DNA of 64,000 nucleotides. Source: Pseudopyrenochaeta lycopersici (Eukaryota > Ascomycota > Dothideomycetes > Pleosporales > Pseudopyrenochaetaceae). Made by a program: the position numbers and the translations under genes. The stretch lies in assembly GCA_003313425.1 (NCBI GenBank), contig NHZP01000018.1, positions 62,001 through 126,000 on the forward strand. The letters are read 5' to 3'. A model generated the notes under the pieces. It worked only from the letters and a program-made list of their open reading frames with translations. It ran no database searches and was not told the DNA's origin. Below are positions 52,626 through 63,261 of the stretch, in pieces (position 1 is the stretch's first letter; the number at the start of each line of letters is the position of its first letter).

Positions 52626-53299
52626 AGAGGAAAGATGGTAGAAAGAATGATTGTAAATGGAGAGAGGGAAAAAAAAAAAAAAAAAAAAAAAGCAAAAGCT
52701 GTATACTTACATCGATCTTGCCCAGTACTGGAAAGCTGACACCGTAGTTCAACTGGCAAAACTCTTGAATCTCGTCATTGCTCCCCGGGTCCTGACCGCC
52801 GAATTGGTTGCAGGGGAAGCCGAGGATTTCAAAGTCGTCGCCATGCTTGCCCTTGAGCTCCTTGTACAGCTTCTCCAGCCCGGCAAACTGCGGTGTAAAG
52901 CCGCACTTCGAAGCTGTGTTCACAACGAGCACTACTTTGCCGTTGAGCTTCGAGAGGTCGTATGCGCTGCCGCGCTCTGATGAGGCGGGTTAGCAAAGTT
53001 TACATTTGCTGGCGGCACTGCAGAGCAACACAAGGCCGTGTGGGAAGAGACGTACTGTCTTTGGGCTTGAAGTCGTAAAAGCTCGTTGCCGAGGCCATGG
53101 TTGCGTATGCGGCTTGCGATGCGGCTTGCGATGCGGCTTGCGGTGCGGATAATGCGTGGCTTTTGGCGTGACTGCTGGGTACACAGGGTCGTGCGGGAAT
53201 TCTGGTACGTGTGGATGAGAGGCTGCGTGAAGGTTTGTACCGCGTTATCTGTTTGAAGCTTGTCGCGATGCGCGGGGCAGTGCTCGCCGCCCGAATCAT
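52328..53299 (-). CDS. Glutathione peroxidase-like thiol peroxidase, probably mitochondrial
   Basis: Three exons, 53299-53056, 52976-52711 and 52528-52328, with introns of 79 and 182 bp, give 236 residues. It reduces peroxides with an active-site cysteine, using thioredoxin in fungi. GPX motifs: [20 protein letters not shown] (peroxidatic Cys near residue 106), [20 protein letters not shown], then exon 3 with [14 protein letters not shown] and [19 protein letters not shown] (the WNF triad residues). The 68-residue N-terminus ([20 protein letters not shown]) is basic with few acids, fitting a mitochondrial presequence; a second ATG ([10 protein letters not shown], 53098) would give the cytosolic form, so dual targeting is possible. 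A 12-bp triplicated repeat encodes [10 protein letters not shown] in the leader. Intron 2 carries long homopolymer tracts. Confidence 0.9.
52591..52691. repeat. Poly-T (33) and poly-A (23) tracts in GPX intron 2
   Basis: T-run 52591-52623 and A-run 52669-52691 are separated by 45 bp. On the transcribed (minus) strand they read as a U-tract followed by an A-tract, capable of pairing in the pre-mRNA. Exact lengths may be affected by sequencing of homopolymers. Confidence 0.85.
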
Positions 53300-54301
53300 G
53301 TCATGTCATGTGAAACCCTTGCACTTTGGCCTGCGAGAACGTAAACGCTGCTGTGTGGGTACTTTGTCCGGCCGAAGAGGCCTGGCCAGTCGCTGCACGA
53401 TGACAAACTGGCCTTGATGCGTAAACACCCCGAGAGGTCCCAGCTGCGACTCGAACACACTTGCCTCGGCTGGCACAGTTGGACCACCGAAAATGACGTA
53501 TGCCCGGCTGGAAACGCCCCATCTGCCACATTAGGCCATGAAAACCGTTCGCTCTCGGGATTTAGCCGTTTCCGAGAAACGAAGCGATTTGGAATATGGG
53601 ACGGATTCCGAAAAAATACGGATGGTTTTGAGCGGACATGAGCGCACACGAGAGGTATCACAAAGCAAGAACATCTAGGCTATCGACATCGAGTCCTCTT
53701 TCGTCATCACGCCCGAACTCGGTCACATTGCGACAAGGGGCACGTTGAATGATCAAGTCTACTTTCATAATTCTATCTACAAAAAGAAATTTCCCCCATT
53801 TCCTCATCAGCACCGCCCAGTCCCTGACCGGCGACAGCAGTCCGGTGTACATGGTTGACCACACAACTTGGTCCTCTCCTCCGCAAGACTCCCTTTCTAC
53901 AAATGAAAAACATCAATACAATATTCTTAGTTATATGATCAATCTGATACATCAGCCAAAACTCATGCCAATTCCACTTGCAATGAGTGAAGACCTTAGT
54001 CCATCCCCCTAAGGGGGAATTGCTCTCGCATAAAGCGAATGAGCCATCCTTCGGTAATCCAGTCCACGGCTGGGACAAGTCCTCGGCGTATCCTTGGTTG
54101 GCATCCAGGGGAAAAGGTCAACCATCCGGCGGGTTGAAATCCACGGCCCATCATCCGCTTGGCAAGCGGGAATCCATTTGGGGATCCGGAGTGTAAAAAC
54201 AAACAGTTTGTGTCCAGAGGGGAGGTAGTCCAGTACATCCGGCTGATAGACAAACCTTGAGCAAACATTGTAGAAGACAGAGTCCGCTAGAAGGTGCTCA
54301 T
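53300..54301. other. Intergenic region between GPX and the zinc-finger gene
   Basis: About 1 kb. The GPX-proximal part (53300-53650) should be its promoter. The part from 53990 to 54290 is probably 3' UTR of the zinc-finger gene and contains a short inverted repeat CCGCTTG-G-CAAGCGG. Frames of 75-126 codons here have no domain features. Confidence 0.5.
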
Positions 54302-55935
54302 TCAGCCGCCAAAGGCATCTCTGAATTGAGTACAGATGTCGTGGAGACCTAAAGCCTCCTTGGTGAGTTGATTGTCCTTCAGGTCGCAAGGACCACTTAG
54401 GTTGGTCAAAATGTCGATGATGTGCTTCCTCTTGTTCTGGAACTGCGTCAAGGCTTCGTGTTTCTGCTGACGACGTTGTTGTTCAACAGAAGGCTTCACC
54501 ACCTTTTGACGCTTTTCGCTGATGTCCTCAGTTGGCGCTTTTCGCTTGCGGGACACGGGCTTACGCTGGGCTTGTCCTAGCATTGGTGGCGACGGCTCGG
54601 TGGTAGGGCCCTCATACTGGTGAACCCGCTTCATGTGATCAAAGAGGTTGTACCGACGGGGAAAGCCGTGACCAGGTACAGCTCGCTCGCAGTCCCGAAA
54701 ATGGCACAGATGGGGCCTCGCACCATGACCGTGCATGCCATGTGCCTCACGCTCATGACGAAGAAGGCAGGCGGTTGAGGAGAATTGAACGCCAACACAA
54801 GTTTTCTTGTTGCAGCGAAATGGCTTCAGGTGCGAGTCCACGTACTTATCGTAATTGCACTTGAGCGGAGTGGGCTTGTGGGTGCACCCTGGCTTGCCTT
54901 CCTCGGGGCAGTGATACTTGCCATCCTTCTCTGGCTGCTGCTGGTAGAGTGGGTGGCTACGGGCAACCTTTGTGCGCTCCTCTTCGAGCTTTGTATCCGC
55001 AGCCTCGGATTGAGATAGAGCATCATCATTATCATCCAGAGATTGAGGAAGCGAGGCTGACATGGAATCCTCATTATCATTTCTGCGAATCTGTTAGCAA
55101 CTAGCACAACTCAAGGGCACGTTGTACTTGCCTTGACTGATCAAAATCTCCATTTGTGGGGAAGTGGATGCTAGTTGTGCTGGTAGGTGTTCCGACAAAT
55201 GCGCCAAAGTTGGAGTCATGTCCGGACGCTCGTCGAGAATCTTGTTGAAGAGTGTAAGATGACGAGCTTCGCACAGCTACCGGGCGATCTGAATTGTCGA
55301 AAGACGAACCATTCCACTGTCGCTGGGATGGAGCCACAGTATTGAACATCATGTCGTGTGATGTTTGGCTTGTAGGGTAGGATGTGTAAGCAAACGGATT
55401 GCTTTGAAACTGCGCGTCGCTGGCAACCCACTGTGATGACATGTTGACGGTAGAGGAAGGGGTAAATCGGGATATGTTCGTAGTCGAATACTGAGTGAAA
55501 TCCTGTCCAGCAGAGTAATTAGCATAAACGGCAGATCCTTCTGTGGCTTCCCAGGCTCCGGTGACGGCAGGTTGCATTTGGGTCATATCCAGGCTCTGAT
55601 CCGGGAAAGCGTTGTAGCTGTCAGAGCTCAGTGACGGTGAGTAAATGTCACTGCCAACGAATTGGTTGCCCATCCGGGTCCGGTTTTCCTGAGTTTGTCC
55701 AGCTGTCTTCCGGGCTCCGTGCCGGCTGGCACCACTCTGGCTCTGGTATGCGCTGTCCATGCTGCACTCAGAAGCAGTGTCCTTCAATTCGAAGAAGTCT
55801 GAGGTTTGCATGTCCTGGAAATCTGAAAAAGGGAAATCCTGTGCAGAAACAACGGGCGCTGGGATGTCCTTTCTCCACTCGGTAATGTTTGAAATCAAGA
55901 AAGCAGGCTCCGGTGGTGAGTCGAAGAACGAGTCG
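54302..55935 (-). CDS. C2H2 zinc-finger transcription factor (5' end unresolved)
   Basis: Two main exons, 55935-55133 and 55083-54302, joined by a 49-bp intron with a GC donor (AAG|GCAAGT) and ATTCGCAG acceptor; joining gives SRNDNEDSMSASLPQSL. About 528 residues are visible. The first two thirds are Ser/Gln/Thr-rich and acidic (activation-type). The C-terminal third has C2H2-type fingers: YHCPEEGKPGCTHKPTPLKC, FRCNKKTCVGVQFSSTACLL ending in HEREAH, and HLCHFRDCERAVPGHGFPRR ending in HMKRVH. A basic tail (RKPVSRKRKAPTEDISEKRQ) is a likely nuclear signal. This finger layout is common in Pezizomycotina regulators. Exon 55935 begins at an acceptor (TTTTCAG) and needs two more bases of an upstream coding exon; its true start lies upstream and could not be assigned. 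Target genes are unknown. Confidence 0.8.
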
Positions 55936-58900
55936 CTGAAAACCAAGGGTTAGTATCGAAACAAAACGCTCAAACCTGAAAGCAAAAATAAAAAAAGAAG
56001 AAGCATGACTGTAGACATAAGAAAGCGCCGTGTTAGTAGAGACCTGGTAGGACCAGAATAATACCTAAGCGCGGTCAATGATTAGTAAATACACCGGATG
56101 TAAACAAGAGCAAGGGAGCACGCACCTGGAGAGAGCAATTGTAAAAATGCTGAATGTTTTGATGGCCTCCTAGAGCATGCTGTGAATAGATGGGTCCTGG
56201 TAGTCCCTTGCGAGAAGGCCTTGGAGCTTCCTATGGGCACTGGAATCCTACTCAGGGCAGATAGAACAGACGCGCGTGAAGAATCCATAACAGGGGAAAG
56301 AACAGCAAAGTCGGTCCAGAAACTCCTCACGTCCTTCTTAAGCACGCTTCAAGTTAGTTTCGCAATCGTAAGAGCGAGAAGGATAGGCAAACTATAGCCC
56401 TTGGTACGTACTTGGTAATCCTCCAAATAGCTCCAAAGCAACTTCACCGAGGCGTGGTTGACCTACATTAGCATCCATGGCATCCGAATCCTTGTGGGTA
56501 CTCCCGCTTGGGTATCTTGTCCGTCATCTGGTCCTGTGGCAAGGGGCTTCCTGGTGGGTTGTGTACAGTAATACTACCGGTCGTATGTCGCTCAGCGCAG
56601 TCGAACAAAACATAATTGAACGACTTTGCCAGGAGTTGCCTACTTTCATCCTCACGTCGATGCAGGCGCTAGCATGTCGTTGCCGACGGTGGTCCTCGAA
56701 GAGTGGTAAATTTGCGCACGTGACAAGCAGAGGTCCACTCTTGTTTTACCGACTCGTCGACAATTTTACAATTTAAGCTCCGAACTCGGTGTATCGAGGT
56801 TTCGGTTGTGTTGAATCTACAAGCACCGCATGGGCAGTGCGACTGACCGTTCGATACAGCCAGAGTTTTCCAGAGAGTCCATAGGCCATCCGGCTATTGG
56901 GAAACAGTATGAAAGTGGCCTAAATTGATCCATTCCGGACGGAAACGCCTGTGGAGGTTTGTCCTTTGGTCCGTTACGGTCGAGGCTGCTATACTGGCGG
57001 CAAAACAAAAACTGAAATCGACAAAAGGAAAACATGATTGCGAGAAAATACACGATGTCGTTAAAGTTAAAAGTGTGAAGAAAACGCAAAATCAAGCAGA
57101 ATAATTTGGGGTGAAACCGTGGGCAGTAAGTACCTGGGTAGGGCTCCGTCTGGGCTCCGAATTGTCATCCTGAGCGAGGGCTCTTGATTATTTGATGAAC
57201 TTGTTGAATTCTGGTAATTATTGCGAGAATAGTGTGTCGGTGAAGCGTTGTTTGCGATAATAATTATCGTCGTGTTGGTCGCTGGTGTGGTGTGGAGGAA
57301 GGAGGGAGGAAACGAGCGAGGGGAGGAGGTGCGGGCGGCACAAGTGCTGACCGGTTGGTGGCTTAGTGTTGCCAACGCATCCAAGAAGGTGGGGCCATAT
57401 CCCACGAGTAAAATCCTGTTGTAGGTCCTTCGGCGGTTCCAAAACTAATTGGCCAAAAATCGCGCGTACTTGGGATGGGGACCGCTGCTGCTCTTATCAC
57501 CTTGCGTTAAACCTGGCAAAGCCGGATCCTGGTTTCGGAATCCTAGACACCCAGACGCAGTCACGACTCACGGTGGTGAGGACAGCGTCCCGGTCGGCGA
57601 GAGGCAATTGTCGCTCCCTGAAATGGCGGGAATCTAAACTGAATTGCACATTGAGAGGAGCAAGTATAGAAAGGATCCGCGCCACCAACCACCAACTGCG
57701 GGCACGGATGGCGGCTCGACACCGCCGGCAAACCAGCAAAGTTTGCTCCATCTGACGGCCGGTTGTGCACCGACTCGAATTTGCTTTTCGTTTGCGCCCA
57801 GGATCAGCAAGTGACAGGCCAGCCGCCCTGCTGCTCGCAAATTGTTCGAGGAGACAATGCATGACGGCAATCAAAGGCGGAGCCTCGCATAGTAACGTAG
57901 CACGCAATAGCTATTGATTGATACGGTTTCGCCTACGGGACGACGGTTGTCTCTTCCTTTGGGAGCCATTTCACTTACACGTTTCGGCACATTGTCCTCT
58001 ACCGAATCTCACGCATATCATGTCTTCAACGCGTGATGGATTGTGCATCACCGTTGTCGACATGGCTACGTCTTGAGAATGCCTCACGACAAGACTACGG
58101 CGCACACAATATTGCAAAATGACATAGAATCACGGTTGTCGCGACTTTGTGAACGTTCTGTTGCACTAGATGCGTCGGCGGCTTTGCCTGAGGAACAAAG
58201 TACGACAAAGGTCGGAGGACGCAGCAAGGCTATACGTCTGGACGAACAATGGCTTTGTGTTACCCTCTGAGTGGCCATGGCTATGGCCATTGTCGCGATC
58301 TACCTTTTAGTGCGCCACGCTCGAGACAGCGAGTCCACGTTTTCAGTCTATCTCGTTGTCAGACACAGTCCAAAAAAAGGGGGGTTGAATGTCAAGAGAA
58401 TGATCGTGTATCAGATAGGAGCGAAAGACAATGCTGTTTGGTTCCTCAGTAGTCTAGTAGGACTTCGGATGAACTATGCTTATGAATGTGTATCATCATA
58501 AGAATGGCGGATGATTTCGATAATGAAAGGGACATTAACATACCTCGAACAGCGATCACCTGTGCGCAGTGCAGGTGTGGTATACACAGTCTCTACTGCG
58601 ATTCCACTACGTTGCAGATGTCGAGGCAGTGCAGTTTTCATACGCACGCGTACCTAGCACTGCACCATTATGAAGGACTCGGGATGATCCCGAGGTGCAA
58701 GAAGCCTTGGTTCGTCGGCCACGGCTCTTGGAACCAAAGAGATGGGCACCCGTACAGTACCTGTCAATCTTTGCCTCGTGAAGCAAGAATTGCTGCCCAA
58801 CTTCAGGGAGCTCCAAGAGAGACGGCACGCGAGTACCCTTCCTTCTTGCTTGCAGCCTCTACGATTCAGCAGTCAACTTGCCGTGTGTTGGGATTGTTTT

Positions 58901-59979
58901 CGTTTCGTGTTAGACGCCACTCGCCTTGGATTGTCTTACGAGTGGGAAGCAGAAAATTGAGAGCGACAAAATATGAAGATAAAATCTCGCTACTCGGCAG
59001 TACCTCGGTAGTTGCAAACAAGGCAAAGCGCCTTCCTTAGTCATCGTCGGTGATGTCATTGGCCTGCGTTGCCACAAGGCTCACCTGAAGGCGGTTGCTG
59101 AAAGATCAACAGGATCAACAGGGTTGGTGCAACCCAAAGTGGAGAATAGAGCCAGGAACCGCCGAGAATGGGCATCAACCAGGTCATGAAGAAAAAAAGC
59201 TTGTGCGTTCATAACAGCGCAAGTCTGCTCCACCGACATCGAGTTATGCTCAAAGTTGACTCTCTTAACAGCTCCGTATCATGCCTTAGCCGCCACCGTA
59301 AAACAAAGCGCAAGCAGCATTCTTCGAGCCCGCAGATCCCAGACGTTATCGGCTGACCCTGACTCAACCCTGCAGCATTAGTACCTTCAAACAGCGAAGT
59401 GCATCCCCCTGAGCGATCGGACTATGTACGGCAGCTTCAAAAGTTAGCGCGATCGTCCACAAAGATGGCGGCTTGACACTTACTCTACCTCATAGCATTG
59501 CATGCAGATACCGATGTCGTGAACGCTTGCTTATGGCAGAGTCGCCCTCAGGATCCCGACTGCTAACGTGGATCGCTATCATCCGTTTGCGGACGAATTC
59601 TCGGCGTCTTTGCGATGAAATGCGTAGAGTGTGTATCAATATCAGCGATTTCATTTGCTGAGATCTGCTACGACCAGTGACCTGCGATTTAGATTCAGCA
59701 TAGGCGTTAAGTCGTTCCTTAGCATGTCATTGTTACAGTTCTTCAGGGTCCAAGCTGCATGTTCAAAGTGCGGGGGAGCTTCAAACTCCAGCTGATTGGC
59801 ACGATCCTCTATCGTCAGCGTAATACTTGTAGAGCACGAGATCGCACCTGAGAGGAATGAGGGGTTTATGAAGCTCTTGCTCTCCTGATCAATTGCCTAA
59901 CCTCATCATCCCACGCAGTTATCTTCACTAACTATTCCATCATCTTCATCAAATCAGCACTTGTACCAATATAAATACA
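55936..59979. other. Upstream region of the zinc-finger gene and gap, no firm gene
   Basis: Several splice-like segments occur on the minus strand between 55936 and 56480, including ATG 56478 (MDANVGQPRLGEVALELFGG), and probably contain the missing 5' exons of the zinc-finger gene. A candidate 35-nt exon at 57134-57168 has a fitting phase but would need a 1.2-kb intron. From 57400 to 59979 only short frames of uncertain value are present, plus one of 179 codons (58504-59040). Confidence 0.4.
58504..59040 (+). other. Unassigned ORF of 178 residues
   Basis: ATG 58504 opens MADDFDNERDINIPRTAITC and the frame ends at 59040. It is longer than the surrounding frames and contains a Cys-x-x-Cys (CAQCRC). 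It has no recognisable domain and no clear promoter. It could be chance; kept as a weak candidate. Confidence 0.2.
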
Positions 59980-60457
59980 ATGCCTTCTCCATTCCACCAG
60001 AAGTACTCCTCTCAAAGTCACAGGGTGTTCGGAGACAACACCACGCCAGCTATGCCTGAGGGACCAAAGCAAGATGCTGATCGGCGAGCATCTGATTCTT
60101 CAATGACTACTCCAACTTCTCTTGATGGACGTCGAAGGGTATGTAACGTCTAGCTACTCCATCCCTCACTTTCCGCGACATCCGTCATACTAATTCAGCG
60201 TAGTCGTCGGCCGGGCAGCGTTTTGCGAATCTCGAGGCGCTCAAGCGACCCACAGATGACCAGAGCACGAATAGGAGACAGTCGCTACAGGATGCATATG
60301 GAAAGGTTGGAATCTTCGGTACCATGTGGAATAAGTGAGTAAACCCAATTGCCTCATGGGCCTCGCTAAGACATGAAGCTTCACTCGTGGTCCAGCGAAG
60401 CAGCCACAAGCGCAGCAACCCAAGGAGCCCCGAGATATTACCACTCTAAGGGGTTAG
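59980..60457 (+). CDS. Small conserved fungal protein, three exons
   Basis: Exons 59980-60138, 60204-60334 and 60379-60457, joined over introns of 65 and 44 bp, give 122 residues. The spliced protein starts MPSPFHQKYSSQSHRVFGDN, continues SSAGQRFANLEALKRPTDDQ and GKVGIFGTMWNNFTRGPA, and ends KEPRDITTLRG. The segments with conserved look are QRFANLEALKRP and the Trp-containing GIFGTMWNNFTRG, which resemble a small Pezizomycotina family sometimes described as conidiation-associated; I cannot confirm that name. It is hydrophilic, Ser/Arg-rich at the N-terminus (RRASDSSMTTP), without signal peptide or membrane helix. Each exon is too short to be noticed alone, but phases and splice sites agree exactly (AAT AA|C TTC). 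Function unknown. Confidence 0.75.
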
Positions 60458-61041
60458 TCCTTTCAAGTCGCTCTAGGATTAATAGGCTTGGTGGCCTACG
60501 CCGGAGTGCAACGAAGCGTACAAAGACGCTTTATTCGAGGAGAGCAAGACTGTCATCGGGTTATTGGGACTACAATTCTTACATGTAACATGTAGGACAG
60601 GTTGCGTCTTTGGTCAATGGCTTGTATCAACTGTATAATAGTAATTTATGTGAAATTTTGAAGCATATCAATTTCGCCAGGCTTCGAGACACTACAACGC
60701 TGTGAGGTGGAGCGAGTGAAGCTCAGATAGATGTGGGGAAGCCCCACCATGCCACGATTGGTTAGCGAATTCCGGTGACGTCTCTGAGCCATGAACGCCA
60801 AATTGACACTTGGTCAGTCAAGACATTTGACATCAATTGTCTAGCCAGAACCACCAAACGTAATAGAGGTTTCTGCACAGCCAGGAGGCCAGAAACTTAA
60901 CCTTATATCATTTTATGTGACGCAAACGATCTGCGAACGTTTCTCGCCTCCCAAGCCACCCAACAAAGCTCTCCGCAACGCAGCTTCGGTTGATCACCAC
61001 GAACATCAAAGTCTGAGGCTGTCTAATACGAATAATATAAC
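60458..61041. other. Intergenic region before USE1
   Basis: About 580 bp, AT-rich, without a gene. It holds the 3' UTR of the small gene and the USE1 promoter. Confidence 0.5.
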
Positions 61042-62003
61042 ATGACTACCAGGTTGCGCTCTCCATCAGGATACCCTGATCCAACGTCTATCAACCTGGC
61101 GCGCTTGCTCTCGAGACTAGAACACAATGTACTCGTAGACCCATCACCACAACTAAGGAAGTCAAGCTATGAGCGGACCCGCGTTAGTGCTGTAAGGTTC
61201 TCTCTTTCTTATTTACGTCATGTCTGTGCCCGAATTGCTAATATGCCTTCTAGAATATCGAACACGCGCGCACGCTTCTCCTCAACCTCGAACATTCTGC
61301 CTCAACGATACCCTCCAAGTCCAAAAAATCCGCCCTCCAAACAGACCTACAGCAAAAGCGCGAGCTCATCAAGCAACTCAACCAACGGATATACGAGCTC
61401 AATCAGCTGGATGACACAGAATCTGAAGCCTCGGTAGACTCAGACGAAGAAGACGAGGACCAATTTCCCTCGTATGCACCGAGAGTGAAGACAGACGCTG
61501 GCATAGATGTCTCAACATCGTCCGAAGGCAACGAAGCCTTCCAAAATGCAGCACAAGGGCTTGCATCGCAACTGCGGCGGCGAGGCAAAGCAGACAATGC
61601 ACAAGGCGTGCACACAGCATCTGGCAATTCCCTCTTCCCTTCGAAATCCACCACGACCACAGGCGATCCATCCTTAGAACAGACAGAAGCACTCCTTTCG
61701 CACCACCGCAACGAGCAAGAATCGCTGACCTCGAGTCTTCTCGACATGGCAAAGCAGCTGAAGCAGCAGTCAATACATTTTGGCAATACGTTGGAAGGCG
61801 ACAAAGGCGTGCTAGATCGTGCTGTTTCAGGGTTGGACAGGAATACGCTTGGTATGGATGCTGCCAGCCGGACGATGGGCACGTTGCGAAGGATGACAGA
61901 GGGCAGGGGCTGGTGGGATCGCATGAAGCTGTACGGCATGATAGCCGGGCTGTGGCTATTTGCATTCCTCTTAGTGTTCCTTGGGCCGAAGATTCGGTTC
62001 TAA
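61042..62003 (+). CDS. USE1: SNARE Use1, retrograde Golgi-ER traffic
   Basis: Two exons, 61042-61191 and 61254-62003 (62-bp intron), give 299 residues. The spliced N-terminus NLARLLSRLEHNVLVDPSPQ and NIEHARTLLLNLEHSASTIP match the Use1 family. A central acidic stretch (DTESEASVDSDEEDEDQFPS) is followed by the SNARE coiled coil: EQESLTSSLLDMAKQLKQQS and DKGVLDRAVSGLDRNTLGMD. The protein ends in a single membrane anchor (YGMIAGLWLFAFLLVFLGP) with a short basic tail, so it is tail-anchored in the ER. Use1 works with Ufe1, Sec20 and Sec22 to fuse COPI vesicles with the ER. The N-terminal half shows the usual weak conservation. Identification is good. Confidence 0.88.
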
Positions 62004-62430
62004 ATCTCATCTCCGAGCTGTGCAAGGTAAACAACAATTTGCATAATAGGCTCCATTTCTTCCTCAAGAGCAGCTATGGGGAGTGGGGGTGTGAGGCTCG
62101 ATATGCATAGGTAGATACCCAGGACCGGATTCATCACGAACACAGCCACGTGGATGCATATGGCGCAGTCAATCCAACCAGCCTTCAGATCTTCCCACGT
62201 GAATGAATTGCGACGCTTTCAGCTCCCTTTGCACGTTGACGGGGATCCAGACTCCCCGGAGTACCCGACGTTGCTCCCCAGACTTGGAGCGATCTGGACC
62301 CTGCGCCATATCGCACGCGAAACGATCGCTTGGCGTTGATCTTAAAGGCTCGAACGAAGCCAGGAACAACAGCACGACGACATCCATACCCTATATTTGT
62401 TTCGTCATAATCGTTCTGGTGTCGGCAACA
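62004..62430. other. Intergenic region before the Smr-domain gene
   Basis: About 430 bp. A frame remains open through it into the Smr gene but lacks protein-like features. No other gene. Confidence 0.45.
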
Positions 62431-63261
62431 TGGCCATGGAAATGTTCCAATTGGGCTCGCGCTGTACGTACACGTCCATTAATGCCCATTCAATGGCACA
62501 CTCACACAGCACATTCCTCCCCCCAATATCTCTCCCTGGAATGCGACTTACACGTCACAATAGCCCTCAACCACTCCTCCACCGATACAGAGGCGGAGTA
62601 CGACCGTCTGCGCGACCTCGCGCGCCAAGAAGCAGCAAAACGCTCCTCCTGCTTCGACCGCGCGCACCAAGCGTACTCTTCCGGCGACGGAGCGCGCGCA
62701 CATGAGCTCTCCGAAGAAGGGAAGCAGCATGCCCAAAAAATGGAGCAATACAACCGCCAAGCGCGCGATTATATTTTCCGGGAGAATAATGCCGAAGGTC
62801 GTGTCGCGGGGGACACAATAGACCTGCACGGCTTGTTTGTCGAGGAAGCCGAAGATGTGCTAGAGGAGCGGATCAAGGCGGCGAGGCAGAGGGGAGAGAC
62901 CCATCTGCATGTCATTGTCGGCAAGGGAAATCATAGCAGAAATCATGTGCAAAAGATCAAGCCGCGCGTGGAGCAGGTGTGTCGCGAGTTGGGACTGCAA
63001 TACCGCACGGAAGAGAACGAGGGGCGCATTTTTGTCAATCTGCAAGGTGGTGATGTTCACGAGATGCCGCCGCCGCCGCACGCGCCTAGTTATGGCGGCT
63101 ATCCTGGAGGCCAACAGCACGGCGGACAGCATCATGGTGGTCAACAGCATGGCGGTCAGCAGCATGGCGGCCAGCAGAATCAGAACGATGAGATTGAGCA
63201 GATGGTCAAGAAGGGGCTGCCGAAGCTGCTCAAAATGCTCAAGTGCTGTACCGTCATGTGA
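62431..63261 (+). CDS. DUF1771-Smr domain protein with C-terminal CaaX-like motif
   Basis: Model: exon 1 62431-62464 (MAMEMFQLGSR) and exon 2 62564-63261 joined across a 99-bp intron (GTACGT...CAATAG), giving 243 residues; the join yields SLNHSSTDTEAEYDRLRDLA, the usual DUF1771 start. DUF1771 continues as QAYSSGDGARAHELSEEGKQ. The Smr domain follows: GDTIDLHGLFVEEAEDVLEE (the DLHG signature) and HLHVIVGKGNHSRNHVQKIK (GKGxHS, nuclease or RNA-binding site), then GRIFVNLQGG. The C-terminus has five to six GGQQHGGQ repeats and ends KCCTVM, a possible CaaX box for farnesylation with an adjacent Cys for palmitoylation. Smr domains bind or cut nucleic acid, often on stalled ribosomes. An unspliced alternative start (MPIQWHTHTAHSS) is less likely. 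Confidence 0.85.
   Translation, partial: WPWKCSNWARAVRTRPLMPIQWHTHTAHSSPQYLSLECDLHVTIALNHSSTDTEAEYDRLRDLARQEAAKRSSCFDRAHQAYSSGDGARAHELSEEGKQHAQKMEQYNRQARDYIFRENNAEGRVAGDTIDLHGLFVEEAEDVLEERIKAARQRGETHLHVIVGKGNHSRNHVQKIKPRVEQVCRELGLQYRTEENEGRIFVNLQGGDVHEMPPPPHAPSYGGYPGGQQHGGQHHGGQQHGGQQHGGQQNQNDEIEQMVKKGLPKLLKMLKCCTVM

Noticed and set aside
53440..53470. A tRNA-like T-loop resemblance (CGACTCGAACAC)
   Set aside because: No matching anticodon or acceptor stem could be drawn; no tRNA was found anywhere in the window.
57134..57168. Candidate first exon for the zinc-finger gene (MTIRSPDGALP) with matching phase
   Set aside because: It would need a 1.2-kb intron, far above the size seen in this window, and nearer candidates exist around 56478.
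57497..57907. 136-codon minus-strand frame
   Set aside because: No domain, promoter or splice support; overlapping frames on both strands are equally long, so chance is likely.
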